A stretch of 64,000 nt of DNA from assembly GCA_016705955.1 (NCBI GenBank), contig JADJKO010000001.1:310001-374000 (forward strand), in the 5' to 3' direction. The notes beneath the pieces are model-generated. The model saw nothing but the letters and a program-made list of their open reading frames with translations, did not search any database and was not told the DNA's origin. Shown here one piece after another: positions 41,644 through 49,712 of the stretch; the stretch's first letter is position 1; every line of letters begins with the position of its first letter. A program made the translations under genes and the position numbers. This stretch comes from Flavobacteriales bacterium (GTDB taxonomy: Bacteria > Bacteroidota > Bacteroidia > Flavobacteriales_F > PHOS-HE28).

Positions 41644-42089
41644 CAGGCGGTCTTCGATCGCTCCCAGTACGCATCCATTTCCGCCAAGGTCATCTCGCCC
41701 AGCACGCGGCCATCCTTCCGGCTTTCGCGTTCGAGGTATTGGAAGCGCTGGATGAATTTCCGGTTGGTGCGCTCCAGCGCTTCATCCGGATCGATGTTCA
41801 AGAAACGCGCGTAGTTCACCAGGCTGAAGAGCACATCGCCGAGTTCCTCGGCCTGCTTGTCGGATCCGCTGTCCACCTCGTGCTTCAGTTCCTCCAGTTC
41901 CTCCTGCACTTTCTCCCACACCTGTTCGCGGTGTTCCCAATCGAAGCCGACCCCACGCGCCTTGTCCTGGATGCGGATCGCCTTCACCATGCTCGGCAGC
42001 CCGCGCGGTACACCTTCCAGCACGCTCTTCTCACTGCCGCCATCCTTCGCTTTTTCGGACAGCTTGATCCTTTCCCAGTTGGCTTTCAC
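41643..42089 (-). CDS. mazG: MazG C-terminal half (split gene)
   Basis: A 148-residue fragment starting at GTG, whose GTGA overlaps the stop of the N-terminal half. It carries the second MazG domain: VKANWERIKLSEK, IQDKARGVGFDWE, then the Mg-binding helix pattern KVQEELEELKHEV and EELGDVLFSLVNYARFLN (EExxE and ExxD). In full-length MazG the C-terminal domain is the active NTP pyrophosphohydrolase, so this fragment may keep activity if translated by re-initiation. Confidence 0.85.
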   Translation of the reverse strand: MKANWERIKLSEKAKDGGSEKSVLEGVPRGLPSMVKAIRIQDKARGVGFDWEHREQVWEKVQEELEELKHEVDSGSDKQAEELGDVLFSLVNYARFLNIDPDEALERTNRKFIQRFQYLERESRKDGRVLGEMTLAEMDAYWERSKTA

Positions 42090-42454
42090 ATCATCTGCGC
42101 TGAGCGGAGCCGAAGCGTCACTTTCACAACTTGTCCCGTTACGGGATCACCATAGATGTGCGGGTGGCGGTGGATGAGCTTTTCACAGATCCCGTTCAGC
42201 ACATCCGTGATGTCGAACGCGCCCTTCTCCTTCCCGATCCGCGCGTAGAAGACCATGTGCAACATCAGGTCACCGATCTCCTTCTTCACCCCATCAAGGT
42301 CGTTCTCCAGGATCGCATCACCGAGTTCGTAGGTCTCCTCGATCGTAAGCGGACGCAGGGTTTCAAGCGTCTGCTTCATATCCCACGGACATTGCTCGCG
42401 CAATTCGTCCATGATGGTAAGCAAACGAAGGAAGGCGGTAGCACGTGGATCCAT
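42086..42454 (-). CDS. mazG: MazG N-terminal half (split gene)
   Basis: A 122-residue fragment: LRLLTIMDELREQCPWDMKQ, ETYELGDAILENDLDG, KKEIGDLMLHMVFYARI and HRHPHIYGD are the first MazG domain. After HIYGD the expected text VKVxSADDVKANWE is interrupted: the sequence reads PVTGQV, then VKVT, then LRLRSAQMM and a stop. Removing about 18 bases (CCCGTAACGGGACAAGTT) and about 14 bases (CTTCGGCTCCGCTC) restores GD-VKVT-SADDVKANWE in frame, so two small inserts seem to have split the gene. The ATG at 42454 has CACCTTTG seven bases upstream (42462-42469). Confidence 0.85.
   Translation of the reverse strand: MDPRATAFLRLLTIMDELREQCPWDMKQTLETLRPLTIEETYELGDAILENDLDGVKKEIGDLMLHMVFYARIGKEKGAFDITDVLNGICEKLIHRHPHIYGDPVTGQVVKVTLRLRSAQMM
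42102..42113 (+). repeat. Dispersed core GAGCGGAGCCGA, copy C
   Basis: Located at the break in mazG. On the coding strand it reads TCGGCTCCGCTC and is part of the roughly 14-base insert that shifts the frame. Confidence 0.7.
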
Positions 42455-42507
42455 GGGGCTGCAAAGGTGCATGACACCGGTGAGGACAGGACGGCTTCAC
42501 ACGGGAT

Positions 42508-42515
42508 TACCTTCG
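42508..42515 (+). promoter_or_regulatory. -7 element TACCTTCG
   Basis: 19 bases upstream of the ATG at 42535, on the opposite strand to mazG and 39 bases from the mazG -7 element. Confidence 0.45.
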
Positions 42516-42534
42516 GGGCCTCGAACCATTCACA

Positions 42535-43174
42535 ATGAGCAGGATCGGCGTTCTCGGTACAGGCATGGTCGGCAAGGTGCTGGCAAGTGGTTTCCTCAAG
42601 CACGGACACGAAGTGATGATCGCCACGCGCGATCCGAACAAGGTGGCCGATTGGTTGACAAGCATCCGGAAGGGCGCGTGGGCAGCCACCATGAAATGGG
42701 TGCTTGGGCCGATCTGGTCGTTCTATCCAGCAAGGGTACGGCGGCTGAAGCGGCGATCGGGTTATGCCGCGCCGGGGACCTGGAGGGGAAGACCATCATC
42801 GATACCACGAACCCGATCGCGGACGCGGCACCGACGAACGGCGTGCTCCACTTCACCACCCTGGAGGAGAGTTTGATGGAGCGTTTGCAACGCGCTGTTC
42901 GAGAGCGCACTTCGTCAAAGCATTCAACAGCGTGGGCAACGCGTACATGGTGGATCCGGATTTCAAGGGCGTGAAACCCACCATGTTCATCTGCGGGAAC
43001 AATGACGAAGCGAAACAGGAAGTACGTGCGATCCTGGACCAATTCGGCTGGGAAACGGAGGATGTAGGTGGAGTGGAAGGCGCGCGAGCGATCGAACCAC
43101 TCTGCATCCTCTGGTGCATGCCCGGATTCAACCGGAACCAATGGTCGCACGCATTCAAACTACTGAAGGCATAG
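42535..43174 (+). pseudogene. NAD(P)-binding F420-type oxidoreductase, two frameshifts
   Basis: Three consecutive frames together give one NADP-oxidoreductase (coenzyme F420-dependent family). They are MSRIGVLGTGMVGKVLASGF with HEVMIATRDPNKVADWL, then EGRVGSHHEMGAWADLVVLS with GKTIIDTTNPIAD, then AHFVKAFNSVGNAYMVDPDF to MPGFNRNQWSHAFKLLKA. The frame changes fall near 42657 and 42907. Each is repaired by adding one base (for example CGAGA(A)GCGCAC). All conserved blocks are preserved, so the damage is recent or an assembly error. Confidence 0.8.
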
Positions 43175-43209
43175 CGCCGAAACCGAACAACCAACAACGA
43201 CCAACGAAC

Positions 43210-43650
43210 ATGGCCATCAACCGCAGAGCGACCGCGAACTGGAAAGGAACGGGCAAGGAGGGATCCGGAACCGTGAGCACCACCAGCGGCGCACTCAAGA
43301 ACACACCGCATTCATTTCACACCCGCTTCATAAGCGAGGACGGGAAGGCCGGCGCGAACCCGGAGGAACTCGTCGCCGCTGCACACGCGAGTTGCTTCAC
43401 CATGAAACTGAGCTTTGTGTTGGGCGCTGCCGGATTCACTGCGGATGTACTGGAGTGTACCGCTACCGTGACCATGGATAAAGTGGGCGATGGCAATGGC
43501 GTGGTCGGTATCCACCTCGACCTGAAAGGCAAGGTGCCGAACATCTCCGCGGAACAGTTCAAGACCTGCGCTGAGGAGGCGAAACTGAATTGCCCCATCA
43601 GCCAGTTGTTGAAGAGCGTGCCGATCACGCTCTCCGCAGCGCTCGTGTGA
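43210..43650 (+). CDS. OsmC family peroxiredoxin
   Basis: A 146-residue OsmC-type thiol peroxidase that reduces organic hydroperoxides. RRATANWKGTGKEGSGTVST at the start, then the catalytic region NPEELVAAAHASCFTMKLS (first Cys, about residue 62) and LNCPISQLLKSV (second Cys, about 128). Full-length. It follows the broken reductase by 35 bases; the leader contains GAACAACCAACAACGACCAA, like the leader of sucD. Confidence 0.92.
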   Translation: MAINRRATANWKGTGKEGSGTVSTTSGALKNTPHSFHTRFISEDGKAGANPEELVAAAHASCFTMKLSFVLGAAGFTADVLECTATVTMDKVGDGNGVVGIHLDLKGKVPNISAEQFKTCAEEAKLNCPISQLLKSVPITLSAALV

Positions 43651-43682
43651 TCAGTTCGGCGACGGATCCTATATTGTGGCTC

Positions 43683-43967
43683 ATGACCGGGATCATCCTC
43701 TTCCTCGGGAGCAATCCCAGCATACTGGCGCTGGCGGAGTACCATATCAGCCGTGCGGGCTATCAGGCGGAAGGCTTCCTTGAAGAAGATGCCGTGATCC
43801 AACGTTTGAACGCCGGTGGTGTGATGCTCTTGATCCTCGGGCCGGGCGTGGAGGACGATGCACGAGTCCACATGCGCACCTATTGCCACGAGCACGCGAT
43901 CAAGTTGTTGGAGCACTATGGTGGGCCCGGTGCATTGCTGGAAAGTGTGGAGACCGTGCTGAACTGA
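43683..43967 (+). CDS. Small alpha/beta protein, unknown function
   Basis: A 94-residue protein with a receiver-like pattern (IILFLGSNPSILALAEYHIS, GVMLLILGPGVEDD, HAIKLLEHYGG) but without the acidic pocket of a true response regulator. TATATTGT lies a few bases upstream of the ATG. It may be a degenerate signalling domain. Confidence 0.6.
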   Translation: MTGIILFLGSNPSILALAEYHISRAGYQAEGFLEEDAVIQRLNAGGVMLLILGPGVEDDARVHMRTYCHEHAIKLLEHYGGPGALLESVETVLN

Positions 43968-44003
43968 GCACTGGTCCGCATACCAAGGCAGCAACGCCTC
44001 CGT

Positions 44004-44011
44004 TACATTGC
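44004..44011 (+). promoter_or_regulatory. -7-like element TACATTGC for the TonB receptor gene
   Basis: Nine bases upstream of the ATG at 44021. Seven of eight positions fit TAnnTTTG variants seen nearby. Confidence 0.4.
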
Positions 44012-44020
44012 CGCCCCTCC

Positions 44021-46540
44021 ATGCGAGTCCTCCTTTCATTCGTTGCTGTTCTCCCGTTCCTGTCAGCCTTCGCGCAGACCACCGGTGTGGTGCGGGGAAC
44101 GGTGCGCGATGAGGCAGGTGCCACGCTCCCCAACGCCAACGTGCTCGTGGTGGAGACCCGCACAGGTGTGGTCGCCGATGAGCATGGTCGTTACCGGTTG
44201 GAAGTACCCGATGGCCGTAGCTACACCATCCGCTGGAGCTATTCCGGCATGCTGGCGTACGAGGAGGAGGTGATCATGGAACGCGGCGAGGAGCGCGTGA
44301 TCGATGTGAAGTTGCGCAGCACCACCTTGGGAACGGTGAACGTGGAAGCGCAACGTACGCAACGCGAGACCGGCGTGGAGCGCATCGACCCGCGCAATGC
44401 ACGGTTCAATCCATCTCCGCTCGGCGGGATCGAAAGCCTGCTCACCGGACAGATGGGTGTGGTGATGCGCAACGAACTGAGCAGCGGCTACAGCGTGCGC
44501 GGCGGCAATTTCGATGAGAACCTGGTGTATGTGAACGACATCGAGGTCTACCGTCCCTTTCTGGTGCGCGCAGGCCAACAGGAAGGCCTCAGCTTCCCGA
44601 ACCCGGACATGATCGAGCGCATCCAGTTCAGCGCGGGAGGCTTCGAAGCGCGCTATGGCGATAAGATGAGCAGCGTGCTGGACATCCACTACAAGCGGCC
44701 CACCACCTTCGCTGGTACGGCCATGGCCAGCTTGCTCGGCGGCTCGTTCCAACTGGAAAGCGCCATGCTGAAGAAGCGCCTGCGGCAGAACACGGGCTTC
44801 CGTTACCGGACGAATCAACTCCTGCTCGGCGGCGGCGATACCAAGGGCGAGTACCGCCCGGTGTACACCGATCTACAGACCTACTGGACCTACGACCTGA
44901 AGGACAATGTGGAGGTCGGCTTCCTCGGCCTCTATTCGCAGAACCGGTACAGTGTGATCCCGCAGAACCGCACCACCGAATTCGGGCCATTCAATCAAGC
45001 CTTGCAATTCACCGTGTACTTCGATGGCCAGGAGAAGACCGCTTTCGATACCTACTTCGGCGCGCTGAACGTGAATGTACACTCGGGCAAGGACCTGCTA
45101 TTGAAGTTCCAGTCCAGCGCGTACCGCACCACGGAGACCGAGCGCTTCACCATCCAGGGCCAATACCGTTTGGGTGAATTGGAACGCGACATCAGTAGCG
45201 ACCAGTTCGGTGAAGTGGTGCGCGACCTCGGTGTGGGCACCTTCCTGAACCACGCGCGCAACCAGCTCGAAGCGACCGTCTTCACGGTGGCGCACAAGGG
45301 CTATTTGCAATTGCCCAACAGTTATCTGCAATGGGGCGTGGATGCGAAGTCGGAGACGATCAAGGACAAGCTGAATGAATGGTCCCTGGTGGACAGCGCC
45401 GATTTCAGCGTGCCGCTGAATACCGGCGAGAACCTCGCGCTCAGCTACGCGCTGAAGAGCACGTTGTCCATGGAAAGCATACGGGCCAGCGCCTACGTGC
45501 AGACCACGTGGCGGTGGGAGCGGGGCAACGATCGATGGTGGTCGGTGGTGGCCGGTGCCCGTGCGCAACACTGGACCTACAACGGACAAACGGTCGCCAG
45601 TCCGCGCGCGCGCCTCACCTTCCATCCGGGTTGGAAGAAGGTCCTGCCATCGGGTACCGTCATTGATCGCGACTACAGCTTCTGGCTCGCGGGCGGACTG
45701 TACTACCAGCCGCCGTTCTACCGCGAGGTGCGCAAGTTCGATGGCACCTTGAACCCGGACATCAAGGCGCAGCGCAGCATCCACGTGCTGTTGGGCATGG
45801 ACCGCTGGTTCGAGATCTGGGAGCGCCCGTTCAAGTTCAGCACGGAGGCCTACTACAAGAAGATGGATGACCTGATCCCCTACGAAGTGGACAACATCCG
45901 CATCCGCTACTACGGCACCAACAACGCGTACGGCTATGCGGCTGGTGTGGATGCGAAACTCGCCGGGCAGTTCATTGAGGGTGTGGATAGTTGGATGAGC
46001 ATCGGTGTGATGAGCGCGCAGGAGAACCTGAAGGACGATTTCTACTACTGGCGTTTCAACGCGGCAGGGGATACCATCTATCCGGGCTTCACCCGCGACC
46101 AAGTGGCGGTGGACAGTTCACGCGTGGAACCGGGCTTCATTCCGCGCCCTACGGATCAACGCGTGAACGTGGCCATGTTCTTCCAGGACGAAATGCCGCG
46201 CTGGCCCACCTTCAAAGTACACTTGAACCTCGTCTTCGGCACCGGACTTCCTTTCGGTCCGCCGAACTACAACCGTTACGCCGATACGTTGCGCACGCAG
46301 ATCTATCGCCGCGTGGACATCGGTTTCAGCAAGCAGTTCCTCGGCGCCAAGGACCAGAGCACAAGGGGCTGGCGCAAACGCATCGATAAGTTGTGGCTCA
46401 CCGCCGAGGTCTTCAACCTGCTCAACATCAACAACACGATCTCCCACACCTGGGTCACCGATGTCACCGGCCGCCAGTACTCCATCCCGGACTACCTCAC
46501 GCCGCGACGGTACAATTTGAAGTTGATCGCGTGGTTCTAG
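44021..46540 (+). CDS. TonB-dependent outer-membrane receptor
   Basis: An 839-residue receptor. Signal peptide MRVLLSFVAVLPFLSAFA; CarboxypepD_reg-like domain (VVRGTVRDEAGATLPNANVL, about residues 22-110). Plug domain: GIESLLTGQMGVVMRNELSS, YSVRGGNFDENLVYVNDIEV, GGFEARYGDKMSSVLDI. A 22-strand-type barrel follows to the C-terminal RRYNLKLIAWF with a terminal aromatic residue. It lacks a SusD partner next door, so it is unlikely to be a SusCD glycan importer; a siderophore, vitamin or peptide ligand is possible. Confidence 0.92.
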   Translation: MRVLLSFVAVLPFLSAFAQTTGVVRGTVRDEAGATLPNANVLVVETRTGVVADEHGRYRLEVPDGRSYTIRWSYSGMLAYEEEVIMERGEERVIDVKLRSTTLGTVNVEAQRTQRETGVERIDPRNARFNPSPLGGIESLLTGQMGVVMRNELSSGYSVRGGNFDENLVYVNDIEVYRPFLVRAGQQEGLSFPNPDMIERIQFSAGGFEARYGDKMSSVLDIHYKRPTTFAGTAMASLLGGSFQLESAMLKKRLRQNTGFRYRTNQLLLGGGDTKGEYRPVYTDLQTYWTYDLKDNVEVGFLGLYSQNRYSVIPQNRTTEFGPFNQALQFTVYFDGQEKTAFDTYFGALNVNVHSGKDLLLKFQSSAYRTTETERFTIQGQYRLGELERDISSDQFGEVVRDLGVGTFLNHARNQLEATVFTVAHKGYLQLPNSYLQWGVDAKSETIKDKLNEWSLVDSADFSVPLNTGENLALSYALKSTLSMESIRASAYVQTTWRWERGNDRWWSVVAGARAQHWTYNGQTVASPRARLTFHPGWKKVLPSGTVIDRDYSFWLAGGLYYQPPFYREVRKFDGTLNPDIKAQRSIHVLLGMDRWFEIWERPFKFSTEAYYKKMDDLIPYEVDNIRIRYYGTNNAYGYAAGVDAKLAGQFIEGVDSWMSIGVMSAQENLKDDFYYWRFNAAGDTIYPGFTRDQVAVDSSRVEPGFIPRPTDQRVNVAMFFQDEMPRWPTFKVHLNLVFGTGLPFGPPNYNRYADTLRTQIYRRVDIGFSKQFLGAKDQSTRGWRKRIDKLWLTAEVFNLLNINNTISHTWVTDVTGRQYSIPDYLTPRRYNLKLIAWF

Positions 46541-46809
46541 CGGGCGCGATGTGGTGAAATGCGGCCGCAGATGGCGCGGATAACGCAGATGAACTCAGCG
46601 GTGGGTCCATCCGCAGATCTCGCAGATGGACCTGCCTACCGGCGGGAGTTCCGGCTTGGGACTCGCCAGCCGGTAGCCGCAGTCCATCTGCGAGATCTGC
46701 GGATCGGTTGCGTTCCCGTGGGTTCTGGGCTATCCGCGACATCTGCGCCATCTGCGGCTCAGTTCCTATTCATCTGCAGCTGGATCCCACATCCGCCTAT
46801 CCTTGTTGA
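46541..46809. repeat. Intergenic nested inverted repeat built from GCAGATG words
   Basis: No gene lies here. A perfect 23-bp inverted repeat has arms 46609-46631 and 46682-46704 (core GCAGATCTCGCAGATGG). Outside it a perfect 14-bp pair GCCGCAGATGGCGC (46564-46577) and GCGCCATCTGCGGC (46745-46758), and GCGGATA/TATCCGC (46576-46582/46731-46737). Inside it CTACCGGC/GCCGGTAG (46636-46643/46669-46676). The whole could form one long cruciform or RNA hairpin downstream of the TonB receptor. Confidence 0.85.
46798..46805 (+). promoter_or_regulatory. -7 element TATCCTTG for the GNAT gene
   Basis: Four bases before the ATG at 46810, at the edge of the inverted-repeat region. Confidence 0.4.
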
Positions 46810-47316
46810 ATGGCATCCTTCGAGTTCCGCCCGTTCCGCATGGAGGATCTGTCCTCTTTCGTGAAGAATGCGAACGATCCCTTCGTGGCGGATCGCCTCA
46901 CCGACGCATTCCCGCATCCGTACACCGAGGAGCACGGACGCGCTTTCCTGGAGCGGGTCATCGCGGCATCACCCCCGACGCACAGGGCGATCGTCGTGGA
47001 CGGTGAGGCCTGTGGTGCGGTGGGTCTGCATGCGCAATCCGACGTCTGGAAGCGCAACCTGGAGATCGGGTACTGGCTCGCGCAGAAGCATGGCGGCCAA
47101 GGCATCATGACCGAAGCGATCAAGCGGATGGTGGAATTCGGCTTCGCCACCTATCCCGACATCGATCGGATCTTCGCGCGTCCGTATGGCAGCAACATCG
47201 CATCGCAACGCGTGTTGGAGAAGGCGGGCTTCAACCTTGAAGCGAATCTCATCGGCACGATGGTGAAGCGCGGCCGTATCGAGGACGAGCTGATCTATGC
47301 CGTGCGGCGGACCTAG
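46810..47316 (+). CDS. GNAT acetyltransferase, RimJ/RimL type
   Basis: A 168-residue acetyl-CoA-dependent transferase: FEFRPFRMEDLSSFVKNAND, AVGLHAQSDVWKRNLEIGYW, the acetyl-CoA loop QKHGGQGIMTEAIKRMVEF, and SNIASQRVLEKAGFNLEA. This pattern is shared by ribosomal-protein and small-molecule acetylases; the substrate is not predictable. Its stop overlaps the stop of the convergent chitinase gene (CTAG at 47313-47316). Confidence 0.9.
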   Translation: MASFEFRPFRMEDLSSFVKNANDPFVADRLTDAFPHPYTEEHGRAFLERVIAASPPTHRAIVVDGEACGAVGLHAQSDVWKRNLEIGYWLAQKHGGQGIMTEAIKRMVEFGFATYPDIDRIFARPYGSNIASQRVLEKAGFNLEANLIGTMVKRGRIEDELIYAVRRT

Positions 47317-48284
47317 TCTCCTTTCACGAACCGGATGGTTCGCATGTTCGCACCGTCATCGATCCGGAGGATGTAGGTTCCGGGCAAGGGAGATCCGCAT
47401 CGCAACGAGGGGCGGCTTGGTCGCGAGGCGCTCGCTGCGGACGATCCTGCCGCTGATGTCCAGAATGCTCACGCTGCACGTCGAACAATCAAGTCCACCG
47501 ATCGTGATGCGGTCGCTCGCCGGGTTGGGTGAGACCGTGATCGTTCCCGAAGCAGCGTGATCAATGAGCGTGGTGCTGATGTCCCCGAAGATCCGCTCGA
47601 AGTTCTCCGCGTAACCGTTCGCACCATTGCATTCGCTGGCGGAGTCCCAGTTGATGCTCCACGTCATCATGCCGCGCAGCATCGGATAGCCGCCGGGTTG
47701 CGCAAGCGTGTACGTGCCCGGTTGTGGTCCGGTGCCGAGCAGGTACTCCACCGCCGCGCGCACGATGGTCGTGTCCGTGTACCGCCACCCGCCGCGCTGT
47801 TGGCGGGTAAGCCGACTGCAACGTGCTGCGGCTCTAGGCCGATGAAATTCCCGCCGCTGGTCGCGAATCCCTGGATCACTGCTTCCACTTGGCTCACAAT
47901 GAAATCCGCTGTGCCTTGCGCGTAGATCCCGCCATCGATGCCGTACATGCTGCCGCTGTTGTACAACTGCACCTGCAGGATGTCGATGCGATCGCGCAGC
48001 GCATGGATCAACGGCAGGTACGCGCCCCAGATCCCGCCAGCGACCTGTGCGATGAAGGTGCCTTGTGGTGTTCCACTCGGGGTGAAGACCATGTCATAGG
48101 TGGTGCCCGCCGCAGGTTCCGCGAAAGCGATCCCGATCACGTTGTAGCGCGGATCGATCTGGTCGAGCTCGAGATAGGGGGCGCTGGCGTCGTTCCAGTT
48201 CTGCCAGTAGCCGACCAATGCGGGGGATTGGGCGTCTGCGAAACCGATGAAGAGCATCGGGATGAGGAGGACCGGAACGCGCAT
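47313..48284 (-). pseudogene. Secreted GH18 chitinase-like protein with T9SS domain, frameshifted
   Basis: Signal peptide MRVPVLLIPMLFIGFADAQ, then a GH18-type barrel: ALVGYWQNWNDASAPYLELD, YNVIGIAFAEPAAGTTYDMV, and HVAVGLPAN. At about 47790 one base is missing from GGCGG(G)TAC; the next frame continues YTDTTIVRAAVEYLLGTG and PMLRGMMTWSINWDS (a conserved GH18 end strand). It then runs into a T9SS domain (VSPNPASDRITIGGLDC), which shifts once more near 47385 to GTYILRIDDGANMRTIRFVKGD. The expected DxxDxE catalytic motif is not clear (DRIDILQVQLYN occupies that strand), so activity is doubtful even if repaired. Confidence 0.75.
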
Positions 48285-48288
48285 GTGG

Positions 48289-48296
48289 GCAAGATA
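48289..48296 (-). promoter_or_regulatory. -7 element TATCTTGC for the chitinase-like gene
   Basis: Four bases upstream of the ATG at 48284. Confidence 0.4.
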
Positions 48297-48344
48297 TGCG
48301 GGGTGGATCCCACCACCGAACGGCTCTTCCCCGGACAACACCGT

Positions 48345-49172
48345 CTATTCCTTCATCACCTTGAAGGTCCGACTTTCTTGTTCTCCGATCCGGATCAAAT
48401 AGGCACCTGTCGCTAGTGCGCTCAGATCGATCGGGGTGTTTTCACGCAGGAGTTTACCCGACTGCACTTGTCTGCCTGCCTGGTCCGTGATCATGTACGT
48501 GGAACCGAGAAGGTTGCTGTGGGTCCGGATCGTGATCAGGTCAGTGGCTGGATTCGGGTACACGGAGAATGCGCGTTCGTTGGGACCAAGCTCGGTAGGG
48601 CCGGTGCTCAGGTCTTCCGTGACCAGGAGGGTGGACGTGTAGATGCTGTCATCGTTCATGGTGAAATCCGAATTGGTCACATTGAACGCACCATAGAAGG
48701 TCGCGCTGCCCGTTCCTTGCGGCGGCGCGGTCCAATTGAATGTCCAGGTCTTCGAACCCGTTCCGCTGGTTCCGTCAAAAGCATGGGTGATGTAATTGTT
48801 CCCGGTACCGGTCAACTGTGTTTCCGCATTGGTGTTCACCAATGTCCCGATGAACGCCCCGCTTGCATTCTGTGGGGAGATCCCGAATCCGAACCTGCTG
48901 TGGCCTGCCCTGAGGATGGTAGCTGTTATGGTGTAGGTGGTATTGGGCGTATATCCGCCAGCAGGAATATCCGAAGTGATCAGCCCGCTGATGGGTGTTG
49001 CGGGCGGTCCGGAATGACACACGGTGCAGGTCAGGGATCCACCCGCCGGGTCTCCGCAATAGCCCGCGACCGCGCCCCCCGCATTCTTGAATGTATGGCC
49101 GCCGGGGTCATTGAATGCCACCAACGCCACGGTTGCGATCAGCAGGGTCATGATCGGGATCGTCTTCTTCAT
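48345..49172 (-). CDS. Choice-of-anchor V/Reeler-like secreted protein with CxxCH and T9SS domain
   Basis: A 275-residue exported protein. Signal peptide IPIMTLLIATVALVAF, then GYCGDPAGGSLTCTVCHSGP containing a c-type haem motif CTVCH (about residue 49). A beta-sandwich domain (YTPNTTYTITATILRAGHSR to TWTFNWTAPPQGTGSATFYG) and the sorting domain FSVYPNPATDLITIRTHSNL to SRTFKVMKE follow. The CxxCH plus beta-sandwich layout is recurrent in Bacteroidota T9SS cargo. Whether haem is attached is unproven. Confidence 0.85.
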   Translation of the reverse strand: MKKTIPIMTLLIATVALVAFNDPGGHTFKNAGGAVAGYCGDPAGGSLTCTVCHSGPPATPISGLITSDIPAGGYTPNTTYTITATILRAGHSRFGFGISPQNASGAFIGTLVNTNAETQLTGTGNNYITHAFDGTSGTGSKTWTFNWTAPPQGTGSATFYGAFNVTNSDFTMNDDSIYTSTLLVTEDLSTGPTELGPNERAFSVYPNPATDLITIRTHSNLLGSTYMITDQAGRQVQSGKLLRENTPIDLSALATGAYLIRIGEQESRTFKVMKE

Positions 49173-49316
49173 TCGGTCCGGTTCTGTTTGTCCTACCCAA
49201 GCGAGCAGGTCAGGCGCAAAGCTCCATGGTATCATGGATCCGTCCCGTGATGATCATCACGGACCCAAGTTGAACCGCTGGTGTTCGGTCGCTCAGCTGG
49301 AACCGTGCTCACCGTG
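49173..49316. other. Non-coding interval with an 18-bp palindrome
   Basis: CCGTGATGATCATCACGG at 49245-49262 is a perfect palindrome. Its half GTGATGATC recurs as an inverted pair in the leader at 50085-50113. Confidence 0.6.
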
Positions 49317-49691
49317 CTATGGTTCCTTCCGCTCGAAGTACCACCGCGTATAGCGCGGCAAGCTCGTGGGCTCGTCCTGCATCACCATAGCGTAACGATC
49401 CCCGAAATACACCGCCTCGTGCATCTGGATCAGCGGCGACCACGGGGAGGAGAGCATCCAGTCCTGTTGGAATTTCTCCAGGGTGATGCCGCTGCCGGGG
49501 AAGTGCGTGGGTGCGCCACCCGCAGCCTCTTCCTGCCACACCATGATGTACTCCGCAGGATCACCGGCATTCTCCGCGCCGCGCGGCATTGCGTGCAGGG
49601 CTTTGATGAAGGCCTCGAAGGTCTCCGGTTCCTGCGCGCGTGAGGCCGAGCAGAGGAGTACGAGGAGCAGGAAGGTTAACGGGCGTTGCAT
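49317..49691 (-). CDS. Small secreted hypothetical protein
   Basis: A 124-residue protein: signal peptide MQRPLTFLLLVLLCSASRA, then a Trp- and acid-rich domain (TFEAFIKALHAMPRGAENAG; MVWQEEAAGGAPTHFPGSG; LSSPWSPLIQMHEAVYFGDR). It ends TRWYFERKEP. No family recognised. Its start is only 22 bases from a divergent pirin remnant. Confidence 0.6.
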   Translation of the reverse strand: MQRPLTFLLLVLLCSASRAQEPETFEAFIKALHAMPRGAENAGDPAEYIMVWQEEAAGGAPTHFPGSGITLEKFQQDWMLSSPWSPLIQMHEAVYFGDRYAMVMQDEPTSLPRYTRWYFERKEP

Positions 49692-49712
49692 GGTGAGCGG
49701 TACGCGACACGG

